A stretch of 64,000 nt of DNA, taken from assembly GCA_028826165.1 (NCBI GenBank), contig JAPDFW010000059.1, positions 82,501 to 146,500 on the forward strand. Direction: 5' to 3'. A program made the position numbers and the translations under genes. Origin of the DNA: Anaeramoeba ignava. Its lineage: Eukaryota; Metamonada; Anaeramoebidae. The notes beneath the pieces were generated by a model. That model had not been told where the DNA came from and ran no database searches. It worked only from the letters and a program-made list of their open reading frames with translations. Below are positions 36,856-49,052 of the stretch, piece after piece; position 1 is the stretch's first letter, and every line of letters begins with the position of its first letter.

Positions 36856-37800
36856 ATGCAAACAGTTAAACTTTCTTCAGGAAAAAACATACCAGTTATT
36901 GGTTTAGGAACCTGGAAACTTCCAACAGAAAAAATTGATCAAATAATACGTGATTCAATTGAAGTTGGTTTTAGACATTTTGATTGTGCTTGGGGATATG
37001 AAAATGAAGAGCAAATTGGAAACGTTTTCAAAGAAATTTTTTCAACCGACAAATCCAAAAGGGAAGATTTTTGGATCACATCAAAATTGCATAATATTTT
37101 CCACGATCCAAAAGATGTTCAATGGGCTTGTGAGCAATCAATCCAGAATTTGGGATGCGATTACCTTGATTTATTCTTGATTCACTGGCCAATTTCTTTT
37201 GAAAAAAGAGATGATCTTGATCCTGAGCCGTTGGATTTCAACACTTTCACAATAAGCACTGTTGATATCCCACTGATCCAAACTTGGAAGGCTATGGAAA
37301 AGCTTGTGGAAAAAGGACTTGTCAAATCAATTGGTGTTTCAAATTTTTCAATTGATCATCTTAAAGAGATCCTAAAAGAAGCTCAAATCAAACCTGTTGT
37401 GAATCAAGTCGAAAATCATCCCTATCTCCAGCAAGAAGACCTTGTCCAATTCTGCAAGGAAAATCAGATCCAAGTTATTGCTTACTCGCCTTTAGGATCT
37501 CTTGATTCAAAACAAAAGGATGATCCTTCCATTTTGGATGATCCAATTATTAAGGAAATTTCCCAACGCTTAAATTGTTTGCCAGCTCAAGTTGTTCTTA
37601 AATGGCAAATCCAAAGAGGCTTAATTGTCATCCCAAAATCCTCTAATCCTCTTCATATGAAGGAGAATTTGCAAGCTTTAGAATTCACACTTTCGCAAGA
37701 AGATATGGATAAAATCAAATCTATTAACAGAAATTATCGCTTTTTGAATCCAATGAATTTTTGGGGAATCACTGTTTTTGAAGAAATTAAAAAAGATTAA
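36856..37800 (+). CDS. Aldo/keto reductase
   Basis: Single-exon, 314-residue NAD(P)H-dependent oxidoreductase reducing carbonyl substrates, probably cytosolic. The length and the (beta/alpha)8 order match the AKR family. The catalytic tetrad is visible: Asp43 and Tyr48 in FRHFDCAWGYEN, Lys77 in ITSKLH, and His110 in FLIHWP. Further family signatures are IGVSNFSIDHL, PVVNQVENHPY and the cofactor-binding VIPKSSNPLHMKEN. No signal peptide. The substrate cannot be assigned. The start ATG at 36856 precedes the conserved N-terminal strand by the usual distance. Confidence 0.95.
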   Translation: MQTVKLSSGKNIPVIGLGTWKLPTEKIDQIIRDSIEVGFRHFDCAWGYENEEQIGNVFKEIFSTDKSKREDFWITSKLHNIFHDPKDVQWACEQSIQNLGCDYLDLFLIHWPISFEKRDDLDPEPLDFNTFTISTVDIPLIQTWKAMEKLVEKGLVKSIGVSNFSIDHLKEILKEAQIKPVVNQVENHPYLQQEDLVQFCKENQIQVIAYSPLGSLDSKQKDDPSILDDPIIKEISQRLNCLPAQVVLKWQIQRGLIVIPKSSNPLHMKENLQALEFTLSQEDMDKIKSINRNYRFLNPMNFWGITVFEEIKKD

Positions 37801-37930
37801 AAGAACAAAATTTTATTAAATAAAAATCTTCATCTCATTCTTTTAATAAATAATTGGAACAAATTTTGGTTTCAAAAAAAAAAACAAAGAAAAAAAAGGA
37901 TATTATTAAAAAAAAAGAGGATTCTAATAA

Positions 37931-39534
37931 TCAATACCAATCATTTTCATTTTCATTTTCAGTTTCACTATTTAATTTGGTTTTTAATTGATTAAAAGAT
38001 AAATTTTCTTGAGATTTTAAATTTCCAAGCAAAGATCTATTTTGAGGAAGAAAATTATTTTCGTGTTGATCAATCAAAGGATGATTTTCATCTTGAGTTG
38101 AATCACTTTCATATAGTTCATGATTGTCGTGAAAAGAGACTTTTTGAGAAGGAGAGCTTATGATGTTTTCAATATCGTTATTTTGCTGCAAATGATCATC
38201 AACTGGATTTTGGATTTCATTTGGATTTTCTGGTTTTATATCTTTTGAATCATCAGGATCGCTTGAAGAAAAAGTCATGTTGGAAAGATTTGTGTATTTA
38301 AAAAGCAAAGATAGCTTGTTATCAAATTTATTTTCTGTTTTGATTGGTGTTCCAACTTCTCTTTTGATATTACTCGACACTCTGTTGATGTAAAATATAA
38401 AGGAACATATAAAAAAGATTGTCGGAATAACTTCGAATATAGTGAACCAAACAAGAAGGAAAACTACATATTTTTTGCTTTGATCATTTCGCCAAACTGT
38501 TAGTTTATGAAAAAATGGATTTTCTCCAACAACTAATAGAATTTCCCACAAAGATCGCACAAGAAACAGCAGAAAATAGATCATCATCACAACAAGGAAA
38601 AATGTAATTTCAAAGAGCGCCTTTTTCTGTTTCTTATGCTTGATTGTTTTCCTCTTTTGCAATTGCGAACGCAAGATAAACAACTTGCGTCCAACAATTA
38701 AGGAAAATAATACTCAAAATCGCATAAAGAATAAATGAGATGATATAAAGAAGTAAAGTGTAGTTGTCCTCAGTAGAAAATGCTGACATGATTATAATCG
38801 TTATGAATGACGCAACCATCAAGATATGTATAAGTATCCTGACTCTTCTGTGGATGCGCTGATTCGCGGGATCATAATAGATTAATCCCAATAAAAATAA
38901 AAGAAATAAAGAGAATCTAGTTGTTTTTTTTGTCGTCAATTAAAAAGAGGAATGGAATTGGAATGTAAAATTATGCAGATAAATTTTGGATTGCGAAATT
39001 TAAGTTGGAAATTTTTTGAAGAAAAAATTTTTCATCTTTTTTAATTTTTTGCTTTTTTATTTTGCTTTTTTATTTTGAAAAAAAAAAATTTAACTTACGC
39101 ACAAAAATGACAAGCCATTGGTGCTGTATAATAAAAGAAAAATGCTAATCCAAATAATTTCCAATCAATATTTACTAAAACAAATAATGCTCGAAATAAT
39201 GCAAATAATTCTAACATCAATAAAGATGCAAAAGGGAAAAAAAATATTGAATTGTCTTTTAATTTAGTTCTGTTTTGAAAATTTTTAATCATCAAGTTTT
39301 TGATCCAATTTTATTTTTTCATTTGAAATTTTTGTAAATGAATTTCTGTTAAATTTTGTTTTTCAAAATAAATTTTGTTTTTGTTTTTTTTTTTTTTTTT
39401 AACTTGAATCTCCAAGCAAAAATAAGAACAACTAATCCAAAAATAAATATCCCCCAATAAAGAGATGAACCCAAATAAAGTTCCCAAGTCCCAGAATATT
39501 CTGCAGAAGGTGTATAATGATCCCAGTTAGTCAT
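37931..39534 (-). CDS. THH1/TOM1/TOM3-like multipass membrane protein, 3 exons
   Basis: Exons 39534-39404, 39269-39099 and 38916-37931 join in phase 2. The total closes to about 428 residues only if one base is removed from exon 3. At least seven hydrophobic helices are present, including LYWGIFIFGLVVLIFAW, a Phe/Leu-rich pair, an RIHRRVR loop, ILHI-type helices, then FLNCWTQVVYLAFAIA. The topology and the W-T/E-Q-V-Y helix resemble the plant THH1/TOM1/TOM3 domain. That match is weak, and a generic 7-TM protein is possible. The C-terminal 150 residues are soluble, Asp/Glu/Asn-rich. The exon 3 frame break lies between about 38640 and 38680. Donor GTAAGT at exon 2 is a perfect consensus. Confidence 0.55.
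38630..38685 (-). other. +1 frame break in the TOM1-like gene
   Basis: The frame carrying FAIAKEENNQA meets TAA, while the next frame continues KKQKKALFEITFFLVVMM with further membrane helices. One extra base in the GCAAAAGAGGAAAAC stretch, or a skip at the stop, would reconcile them. Confidence 0.65.
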
Positions 39535-39753
39535 TATTATTATTATTATTATTTTAAATAATTATTTATTTATTAACAAAATAAAAAAAAGAAAAAAATG
39601 AAAAAAAATAATTTAAAAAAAAAAAACTAATTTCCGTTTTCAAAATTTAATTTTCATTTAAAAATCATTTTGAAAAAAAAGAAAGAAAGAAGAAAAAGAA
39701 AAAGTTGTTTTTTTTTTGTTTGTTCCACTTTTTTTCTTTTGTTTTTGATATTT

Positions 39754-42700
39754 TTAATTAAACCATTGATCTGATTTTTTGCCTAAATTTTCATATAAAG
39801 AAATAACTTGTTTTGACAATTCATCACGATTAACTGAAGATTCTTGTAAATTAAGTATAAAACAACGAGTCATAACTAAATCTTCATTTGCAATAACATA
39901 ATAAGGTCTTGGGTCTTTAACTTCTGGAGATTTAATAACTAAGAAGAAATCAAATAAAAAGAAAAGAAAAGAAAATTAAATTAAATAAGATTAAATTAAG
40001 AACAAAAAATTTGGATTAGCAAAAAAAATAATAAAAACAATTTGGATTAGCAAAAAAAATAATTTGCACAAAATATTAATTAAACATACTTTCACAAATG
40101 GCAATGCAATTAAAATCCTTTCCAGCAAACCTACTTTTTGGCCAACCATTTCCTCTTCTTCCAAAAGAAAGTGAAACAGATGGTTGTTCTGCTAGATAAA
40201 TTCCAGCACCCATTGCAGCAGCATGGAGCATAAAACGAGTGTTCGACATGTTTTTCAATCCTTTTCGTAAAATAGAATGCCAATTTTCAGTTGGAGAACC
40301 GTGGAAAGCGAAGACTGAAGGATATTGTTTCTTTAAATTTTGGAATTTTGCCTCTTTTTGGGGAGGACCAGAAAGCAGAAGAAATTGGGAATCAGATTTG
40401 AAATCCTTGATTTTTGCGAAAACGGGAATTTTTATCAAATGAGCTCTGTTTGATGTTATCAGCCAACGTAATAAACGATAGGAGTTTTTATGGCAAGAAG
40501 TTTCCAAAAACGCTCTCAAGTCTCGCTCGTCATTTGAATATTTACTCATTTCTTCAACTGAAGGCAAAGAATTGAATGCCTTCACAAGTTCCGAATAATC
40601 GCATTTATCATTCTCCATAAAATCAGTTGGAAAAGGATCGAAAATCATTGCGTTTCGACCGCTTGTTGCTGCAGAATATCCGATAGTGATCAGCAAATCA
40701 ACAACATCAGGTCTTTTTTTGATTTCAGAAGCAACACTGATTCCAAGACCGATTTCTTCGTAACGAAACAAGCAATGAGTAGATTCACAAGGAATAGGTT
40801 TCAATCCTTCAATTTTATGTTTTTTATCGCAAATAACACAATAATTCATACAATTTTGAACTCTTGCTGTCATGTAATTGACAATATCCGCTATTAAATT
40901 ATGAGTGGGAACAAATGTTTCAAGGTTTACTTCTTGCAGTTGGGAATTTGCCAAAAAAGGATCATTTTGGAAATTCAAATTGTCATCGAAGTTGTCATAT
41001 TCTTGGAAATATTCATCGGTTTTTTCATTTTTGGAATTTTCTTGTTCTAATAAATAAGATTCTCCAATTGTTTGGAATTGAACAGGATTTTCAAGTAATA
41101 AATTCATCGCTGTTTCTTGATTGTTGTTGGAAACAATAAGAGCGCCGATTGCAGAATTCATATCAAATCCGCAGTCGATCAATTCCAGAATCATTTGCTG
41201 ATTGACTTGAGTGTTGCTTTCATTTTCTGTTTTTTTGGGTTTATTTTTGTTTGATTTCAAGTTGGTTTTTCTTCTTTTGATTATCTCTTGTCTTTCTGTT
41301 TCCCAATCTTTGCCTTTTTTCAGTCTTTCCTTTATTATTTCTTTGTAATGATCCCAGTGTTCACGAAGAAAAGTTGTTAAGATTTCTCGAAGTTGGAATT
41401 GAAGTCCAAATGATTTTTGTTTTACTTGCCATAATTCAATAATTGGAATTGATCCAAATGATGTGTAATGTTGAGTGAATTCAAATTCAATTGTAATTGG
41501 TATTGTTTCATCGATTCCCAATGCATCTGCGTAAAAAGGGCTGAGAAATGAAACATCTATTGAGACTCTGAGTATAAAAAGTTTTGGAATATACTATTTT
41601 TTTTTTCCGATTTTCAATTTTTAATTATTAAATAATTTTATAAATAATTTTATATTTAATTTTATAAATAATTTTATAAATAATCTTATATTTAATTTTA
41701 TATATAATTTTATAATTAATTTTATATATAATTTTATAAATAATTTTATAAATAAATTTATATTTAATTTTATAAATAAATTTATATTTAATTTTATAAA
41801 TAATTTTATATTTAATTTTATATTTAATTTTATAATTAATTTTATATTTAATTATATAAATAATTTTATATTTAATTTTATAATTATTTTATAAATAATT
41901 TTATATTTAATTTTATATTTAATTTTATAATTAATTTTATAAATAATTTTATATTTAATTTTATAATTAATTTTATATTAAATTTTATAATTAATTTTAT
42001 AAATAATTTTATAAATAATTTTATAAATGGATTTAAATTAAAATCTACTTTGATTTGATCTGCTCCAGAAATTGTTTTTGCTTCTTCAAGATCTAATTTC
42101 AAAATTTTAATCTATTTGGGAAAAAAATTTTCATTTTTTAAAAAAAAAAAAAGAAGAAAAAAATTTAATAAGAAAATTACTTCATCTGATTCAATTTCAT
42201 TTAAATCATGAGATTCATGAATAGAATCATCAGAACTTTCTCCATCGGATATTCCAATTTCATCTTCTATTTGAGGTTTTTGTTGAATATTATCTTTAAT
42301 TTCAATTTCATTTTCAGGTAATTTTTGATCTTTTTTCAAAACTTTTTTTTTTTTGATAAAATTTTTTGGATTGAATTTTTTTAATAAAATTTTTAAAGGA
42401 AGAAAAACATAAAAAAAAATTACTTTCAATAAGTAAATTAGTAAATTCAATTAATTTAGAAATTTTTTCTGCTGAATTTAATTTTTCAACAAGAGATTTT
42501 GATAACTAAAATTTTTAAGAAATTAATTTAAATTTTTCAATTTAAAATTTGGAATTTTATTTTGAATTTAAATTTGGAATTGTTTACTGAATCTTCTTGT
42601 TCAGTCCAAAAACTGGGACGAGTACTTGGATAATCATAAAGAAAAACAGACAAACGAATTGTTTTATTTTCAAGTTTAATTGAATAATGAAGACAACTTT

Positions 42701-42843
42701 CATATTTATCAAAACGAACCTCTAATTAATTTTTAATTTTTAATTTTTAATTTTTAAAAGATTTGAATTTAAATTTTAAAATTTTATTTACTTAATCCTT
42801 GTTTTGCTGAAGTATTAATAACTTCATTAATTTCTGCTTCCAT
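39754..42843 (-). CDS. PARP6/PARP8-like ADP-ribosyltransferase with UBA domain, 7 exons
   Basis: Exons 42843-42792, 42721-42588, 42505-42424, 42341-42181, 42111-42049, 41593-40090 and 39938-39754 all join in phase to give 726 residues with no frame break. Order: small N-terminal region, acidic stretch, a region resembling the PARP6/8 N-domain (FILRVSIDVSFL ... LREILTTFLREHW), a UBA-like segment (MILELIDCGFDMNSAIGALI), a Cys/His cluster (CVICDKKHKIE), and the catalytic domain. The catalytic domain shows FAFHGSPTENWHSILRKGL (NAD-binding His) and AAAMGAGIYLAEQ (Tyr). Exon 7 supplies the last strands, IANEDLVMTRCFI. PARP6/8 enzymes add single ADP-ribose units. The UBA suggests recognition of ubiquitin. 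It shares a promoter gap with the ankyrin-BTB gene. Confidence 0.88.
41620..42048 (-). repeat. PARP intron 5, TTTTATAAATAA-type repeats
   Basis: About 455-nt intron (42048-41594) made of TTTTATAAATAA and TTTTATATTTAA units on the plus strand; GTAGAT donor and AAATAG acceptor. Confidence 0.85.
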
Positions 42844-42900
42844 TTTAATTTTAATTTAATATTTAAATGAATTTTTTTTTTATTGAAATTATTCCAAAAT

Positions 42901-42930
42901 AAAAAAATGAAAAAAAAATGAAAAAAATAA
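42901..42930. promoter_or_regulatory. Shared promoter element, PARP-like/ankyrin-BTB
   Basis: Two consecutive AAAAATGAAAAAAA units lie in the 161-base gap between the divergent PARP-like and ankyrin-BTB starts. Confidence 0.35.
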
Positions 42931-43004
42931 AAGTTCACTTTTTTTTTATATTATTTCTTTCTAAAATTTTAATTTAATTCCAAAAAGAGAAAAGAAAAGA
43001 AGAA

Positions 43005-44636
43005 ATGTTTGAATTTGATGACAAAACTGAATTAAAAAATTTCATTTTATTTGATCTTGATTCAAATCCAAATTTTATAAAAAAAACGAATAAAAAAAAT
43101 CAATCACTTCTTCATCTTGCAATTTTTCATAAATTCCCAAAAAACGTTATTCAGAAAATAATTCAATATGAATCCAACATTAACAGAATAGATTTAGACT
43201 CAGAGACACCATTGCATTATGCTTGTAAATATAAAAGCAGTCGAGAAATCATTAAAATTTTAGTTAAAAATGGGAGCAAAATAAATTTGCCAAATTCAAA
43301 GAATCAATACCCACTTCATATAGCGAGCAAAGTGTCTCCTAGAACAGATATTCTGAGTCTATTGGTTAATCGGGATCTAGATATAAACGCCAAAGATGCA
43401 TTTGGCATGACCTCAATGCATTATTGCATTCAAAATAAAGGCGACTTTGAGGCGATCAAGTTCTTACAGTCAACTGGAGGAGACATTAATATACAGAACA
43501 AGGAAGGTAGAACGCCTCTTCACATGTTATGCAGCTCAAACACCAATCTGGATCTGATCAAAGGAGTAATCAATCTCGGAGCAGATGTGACTCAAGTTGA
43601 TAATAACGGAAAAAATGTTTTACATATACTTTGCTCGGCAAAAACTTCAGAAGCAAAAATTGCCATGTTGATCCAAAAAGGTGCCCAAATCAATGTTGTG
43701 GATAATATGGGAAAGCTTCCTCTGCACGAAGCTTGCCGAAAAATCTTGTCTGTTGATATACTTAGACTTCTTGTTGATGAAAATACTGATCTTAATCAAA
43801 TTGATAATCAAAAAAAATCACCTTTATCTTATTTTTTGAAAGGAAAATCCAAAATGAAACAGATCAAGTTCCTGATTTGGAAAGGTGCAGATATCCCTGT
43901 TTCAATAAATGGAAAACATTCCAAATCAATGATTCAATGGTGGAAATGTTATAATTCAATTTGTGAAGATTTTGCTAATCTTGTAAAAAGACAGGAATTT
44001 TGTGATTTCCAATTGGAACATTCCCAAGGTTTTATTGGCGCCCATGAATCGATCCTTCGGCTGCGGTTGAATGATCCCGAAGACAAAGTGGATCGGATTC
44101 CTCTTGTGATCAAGGCACTTAAAACATACTCAAAAGCAAGCGCAATGAGAATTCTTAATTTTATTTATTCTGGACATATTTACCCCCAAAATTGGAACAA
44201 ATTTTTTCCCGAATTGCTTGAGTTTGTCAAAGAGATTGGGAAAGATGAGAAGTGGATCGCTCTCAAAAGAGGTCGTTGTGGTTTGGTTCGTGATCTCACT
44301 CGTTTGTTTCATGAGAAAGATTCAAAAGACTTTACGATTTTTTGTAATGATATACCGTTAAGAATTCATAAGTTGGTTTTGATTACTCGTTCAGAAACTT
44401 ATCGACAAATGTTTTTACAAGTGAATGATAATTCAAATCAAGTTAATGATTATAGTGGAAAATCAGAAAAATCATTAAGAGCGTTTTTTGAGTTTTTGTA
44501 TACAGATGATATTTCAATGAATTTGGAAGAGAAACAATTAGTTGAATTGAATGAAGCTCAAGATTATTATCAAATGAATCAAAATTCAAGTTTAAAAGAT
44601 GTATTAATAAGAAGAAAACAAAATTGGAATTATTGA
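43005..44636 (+). CDS. Ankyrin-repeat + tandem BTB/POZ protein
   Basis: Single-exon, 543-residue protein. Residues of about 30-300 form roughly eight ankyrin repeats (TPLHYACKYKSS, PLHIASK, TPLHMLCSS, PLHEACRK). BTB 1 begins FCDFQLEHSQGFIGAHESIL; BTB 2 is DFTIFCNDIPLRIHKLVLIT with the SETYRQMF motif. The double-BTB tail is clearly homologous to that of the RCC1 gene at the window start, including V-D-Y-S before the last helices. BTB tails usually bind CUL3 and ankyrin repeats select substrate, so a ubiquitin-ligase adaptor role is plausible but inferred. It has no intron, unlike its neighbours. Confidence 0.9.
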   Translation: MFEFDDKTELKNFILFDLDSNPNFIKKTNKKNQSLLHLAIFHKFPKNVIQKIIQYESNINRIDLDSETPLHYACKYKSSREIIKILVKNGSKINLPNSKNQYPLHIASKVSPRTDILSLLVNRDLDINAKDAFGMTSMHYCIQNKGDFEAIKFLQSTGGDINIQNKEGRTPLHMLCSSNTNLDLIKGVINLGADVTQVDNNGKNVLHILCSAKTSEAKIAMLIQKGAQINVVDNMGKLPLHEACRKILSVDILRLLVDENTDLNQIDNQKKSPLSYFLKGKSKMKQIKFLIWKGADIPVSINGKHSKSMIQWWKCYNSICEDFANLVKRQEFCDFQLEHSQGFIGAHESILRLRLNDPEDKVDRIPLVIKALKTYSKASAMRILNFIYSGHIYPQNWNKFFPELLEFVKEIGKDEKWIALKRGRCGLVRDLTRLFHEKDSKDFTIFCNDIPLRIHKLVLITRSETYRQMFLQVNDNSNQVNDYSGKSEKSLRAFFEFLYTDDISMNLEEKQLVELNEAQDYYQMNQNSSLKDVLIRRKQNWNY

Positions 44637-44824
44637 AATTTAAAAATCAAAATCAAAATAAAAATCAAAATGAATATTTTTTTTTTTTTGAAATTTATTT
44701 TATTGGAAAAAAAAAAGAAAAACATTCAAATTGTTTCTTTTCGAATCAATGAATCATTTAGAAAAAAAAAAAAATGATAATGTAAAAACAAAAACACAAA
44801 AAAGAAAAAAAGAAAAAAGCACAA

Positions 44825-47800
44825 TTATTTTCTAAAATGGTCAGAAAAACAATTTGGGAATTGTTGACGAAACCATTGAGTATCAAATTTAGTAAAGAAA
44901 TCAAGATTTGGAGGTGAAACAAGAAAAATATTTGAATCTGAATAAGAAAAGACTTGGGAAAGTTGAAAAATAAAAGAATAACAATCTTGATAAGGAACTT
45001 TTTTTGAAGAATTGCGAAGAATTCTGAAAATCAAAGCAATTTCGGGAACTGAATAAGCAATACCATCAGCAATTTCAAGAAGAGAAAGTCGAACAATTTT
45101 TTCAAGAGGATTTTGAGTGTCTGTTCCTTCAAGATAATTTTTTGCTGAAACTGTATTTAAGAAGCAATCAGCAGTTTTCTTGTTGCATTTAAAATAATTT
45201 TGATAGCAGTTTGAAAGATGATATTTTTTGTGATAAATTCCCCAGTCTGTTTTTAAGTTGCTGTTTTCTTTTCTTTTTGATATGCTTAGTTCGTTGATAA
45301 TTTCGTTGTAAATTTTCGCTAATTCTTCTTCACGAAACAGTTTATATTCGGGTGTTGATAAAAATTGGCGTGCTTTTTTTGTTTCCAAAATTGTGGAAAC
45401 ATTCCATTTTGATTGTTCAGATTGCAAGTGTGAAAAATGATAGTTTTCAAGACTAAATTTTTTGATTTGGAAAAGTGTGTTTTTTAGAAGATAAAGGTTA
45501 TGTTCTTCTGAAAAGAATTTCTGGAAACGATCAACAAGTTCGTCAACAATTTGGTGAATATTTGAAAGGAGTGAGTAAAGAGAAGAAGAGGCAAAATTTG
45601 TGGAAGAAAGATCCTCATCAAAATCAATGCTATTTGAATCTGGTGAATTGATTGTGTAAGAAAATCCAAGCTCAAGAATTAGCGCAAGCCAAATTTCTGT
45701 TGAAATTTGCAAGCTGTGTGTCACAAGTAGAATGTCGCTAAGTTTTTCAACAAGTTTGTTGTATTTTTGCACAACAAATTTCGCAAAGTTTTTGATTTCA
45801 TTAATTCGGAAACTGTTGTCGGTGCGTTCCATAAAAAACTTCACATGCAAATCAAGCTCCATGATTTTCTTGCAGAAATATTGTCGTCCTAGTTGCTTCT
45901 CAATTTCCCGCTCGAGAAGTTGATTGAATGCGTATGTCTTGAGAATATTTATTAGTTTTGCTTTAAAATGAAGAAGCATATCGATAACAAGCACATTCGG
46001 ACTTTGGAAGCAATTTTCGAACCGTGTTGTTTCATTATTCAAACTTTTCAATAAAAATTTCTTCAATTCTTGTGGGAGTTTCTGGTTTGTTGCAATTCGT
46101 GCAATTAAAAGTTGGAATGTTTTGGATTTTGTGTAACTTTGAAGATATTCTTCAATGATTACTTGAAGTTTTGCTTTTTCTGTTTCTGGGTTTTCAATGT
46201 ATTCCATTTTCTGAAGAAATATAATTGCTGCTTCGTTTTTGCGTATTTTATTTTTAAGCTCCTTTTCCACAAGCAGATTTTCGAGTTGTTCTTTTTGTGA
46301 TTGAAATGAGATCTTGTGCAATTTCGTTTATTATACTATCAAGGTGAAGATCTTTTTGGATATCTTCAAGTACTATTGATTGTTGGGAATTGTAATTAAC
46401 CTGAAGATTTTGTGTATTTTCATTTTCATTTGTATTTTCATTTTCATTTTCATTTGTATTTTCATTTCCATTTCCATTTTCATTTTCATTTTCATTTTCA
46501 GTTTTTATAATCTCTTTACTCATGCGCTCAATTGTTTTCTTTTTAAATTCTTCCGCTGCTTTTCGGATGTGCTGGGATAGAAATTTCTTGCGATATTTTG
46601 CAAGCAATATATCCTGTACTTCAATCAAACTAAGTCGTGAAAGATTGCGAATTAGCTCAATTTTTTGAGCAGAAAGTTGTGGATAAGAATCAAGCAAACA
46701 GGAAGCATCACAAAAAACAAGAGGATTTAAATCAATTTTGCAATTGTTTTGAGTGTACAAATTTTCTTCAAGAAGAAGTGGATCAAATCCAGAATTTTTG
46801 CACATGTTGTAGATATTTGATTGTGTAATAACGGATGGGTTTTGTGCAGAAATCATGCATTTGGACACAAAAAAATCAAGAAGTTCTTGTCTTTGATGCT
46901 CATGAAATTGCTTGACAGCCTGATCAAAAACGACTTTTGTATTTGTTTCTAATGTTAGTGGATGTTCTTGTATGTAATTTGAGAGATATTCTGAAAGCTG
47001 GTTTTTGTTCTCGTCTTGGTAATTTTGAAGAAGATCTTCAAACTCTTTTGTAAGTGTTTGAAGAATATCTTCAACAATCAAATCTGCAATTGTTGCCCCA
47101 GTCATTTTGTTTTCTCTTCTTAGCCACGAAAGAGTTTGGTTTTTTATCTGAAGAGAAGTCTTGATTTCCTTGGAAAAGGGAAGAAATCGACAATGCCGAT
47201 CAAGGAGATGCTGATGAAGCAATTTAGCTTTTTTGTATTTGCGAGGAAAATCAATTGATCCATAAATGGCTTCTATTTTTTTAAAAATTTCAAGAGCACG
47301 ATAATAAACAATATCTTGATTAAAATAGGGTCGAATTTCTTGGATATCTTCAAGGTCTTCATCAACTAAAAATAAAATAAAAATAAAAATAAAATTAAAA
47401 TTAAAATTAAGATTAAAATTAAGATTAAAATTAAAAATTTCATACAAAGAGAATAATGCTTGATGCAGAAAAATTTCTGAATTAAACTCGATGGATCAGT
47501 AATCCTATTGTAGCATTCTGTGCAAAAAACAACTCCAAAATGAGAATGAGTAGAATCAGGTTCTCGACAAAAAAAGCAGCAACTCTCCATCTTTTGAATT
47601 GAAATAGTTTCTCCATGATTCGTGTTTTTCAAGATTTTCCTTTGTGGTTTTTTCATCAACTTCTCCGAAATTCTTGATAAATAATTGTCTCCACAAAAAA
47701 TCAGAATTTACAACTTTGCGCCATGATTGACAAACATTAGAGCAATTCACAAGATGATTTATATCTAAATATGAGAAGATTTCTGCAAGAATATCATTGA

Positions 47801-49052
47801 AAACAGTAGCAATAAAAGGTTGTTCATCATGAAATTTATTTGCAATTACTCGTTCGACTAGTTCTCTTTTGGTTCCAATTAAGGACTCGTTCATTCTCAA
47901 GCATTTCCTTCTAAGAGAAGATAATGGCAAAGTATGCAAAGAAAGAATTTCGGAAATTTCAATTTTTTTCATCTTTGAAACTGGAATTTGATAGAATTGG
48001 CAAATTTTGCGTAATTCTATAATAGAAAGTTTGTTGATTTGCTCGATTTTTTGTTTGGTGCAATTGATTCCAATCTGAAAAGAAAAGGTTTTTTTCATAC
48101 TCTTTTCATATTCTTCATATCCACGGTTGGAAGTTTGAAAAAAGTTAACAAGTTCTACAATAATTTTAATTTTCTGAATTAAATTTTGATTAGTATCATT
48201 TTGTTTATTTGTAGATGTAATAAATTTTTGAGAGTTTTCGATATCCATATTATTTGATTCATTTTGAGTTTGATAAGAAGATTGTTGAAGAACAACAATG
48301 AAATCATTTTTAATTTGATTTTCATTTTCGAATATATTTTGAATTGTATTTTGAATTGTATTTTGATTTAAATTTTGATTTATATTTTGATTTAAATTTT
48401 GATTTAAATTTTGATTTATATTTTGATTTAAATTTTGATTTATATTTTGATTTAAATTTTGATTTATATTTTGATTTATATTTTGATTTATATTTTGAAT
48501 TATATTTTGATTTATATTTTGATTTATATTTTGATTTAAATTTTGATTTATATTTTGGTTTGAATTTTGATTTAAATTTTGAATTATATTTTGATTTATA
48601 TTTTGGTTTGAATTTTCATTTAAATTTTCATTTATATTTTGGTTTGAATCTTCAATATTTATGCTGTTTTTGTCTATCCAACTTATTTTATAATTAGAAG
48701 CAACTTCAATCAATTGAGCTAAAGATAATTCCACAATTTCCTCAAGAAGAGGTTGAAAATGTTGATCAATATTTTGGAAAATAATTTGAAGGTTTTGTAT
48801 TTGTAAATCATTTTGAGAAATGAATTTACGAGTATTTCTAGTTGTTTTGTTTGTTTTTCTTTTTTGTTTTTGTTTTCTTTTTTGTTGTTTATTTTTCTTT
48901 CTTTTTGTTTTTCTTTTTTTTTTTGGTGAGTCCAAATGGATTTTTTTTAATGATTCATTAAAAGTTTCTTGGATTGTTTCTGAATTATATTGTTCAATAT
49001 CTTTTTGTCTTTTTTTTGATCGATAAACAATTTTATGAGAACGTAAATGCAT
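44825..49052 (-). CDS. Large SAP-like + F-box + zinc-finger protein, 2 exons, two +1 frame breaks
   Basis: Exon 1 49052-47446, intron 47445-47366, exon 2 47365-44825; two one-base corrections give about 1381 residues. The N-terminus is Lys/Arg-rich. Next is an Asn/Gln run (NINQNLNQ-type, 48340-48700) encoded by the same repeat chemistry that fills introns here. SAP-like helices follow (LSIIELRKICQFYQI, LPLSSLRRKCLRMNE), then an F-box (NDILAEIFSYLDINHLVNC ... WRQLF), then a CxxC...CxxC zinc finger (CCFFC ... FCTEC). The last 860 residues have no recognised domain. F-box proteins bring substrates to SCF ubiquitin ligases; SAP and the basic region suggest a nuclear/DNA context. Frame breaks: about 47.6 kb, just before the zinc finger, and about 46.3 kb. 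Confidence 0.75.
46254..46325 (-). other. +1 frame break in the F-box gene, site 2
   Basis: NEIAQDLISITKR runs to a TAA, while QSQKEQLENLLVEKELKNKI continues one base forward with the same helical composition. Confidence 0.65.
47556..47660 (-). other. +1 frame break in the F-box gene, site 1
   Basis: The F-box frame ends with ESWRNYFNSKDGELLLF, but the CxxC zinc-finger residues MESCCFFCREP are one base forward. Exon length supports one extra base. Confidence 0.65.
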
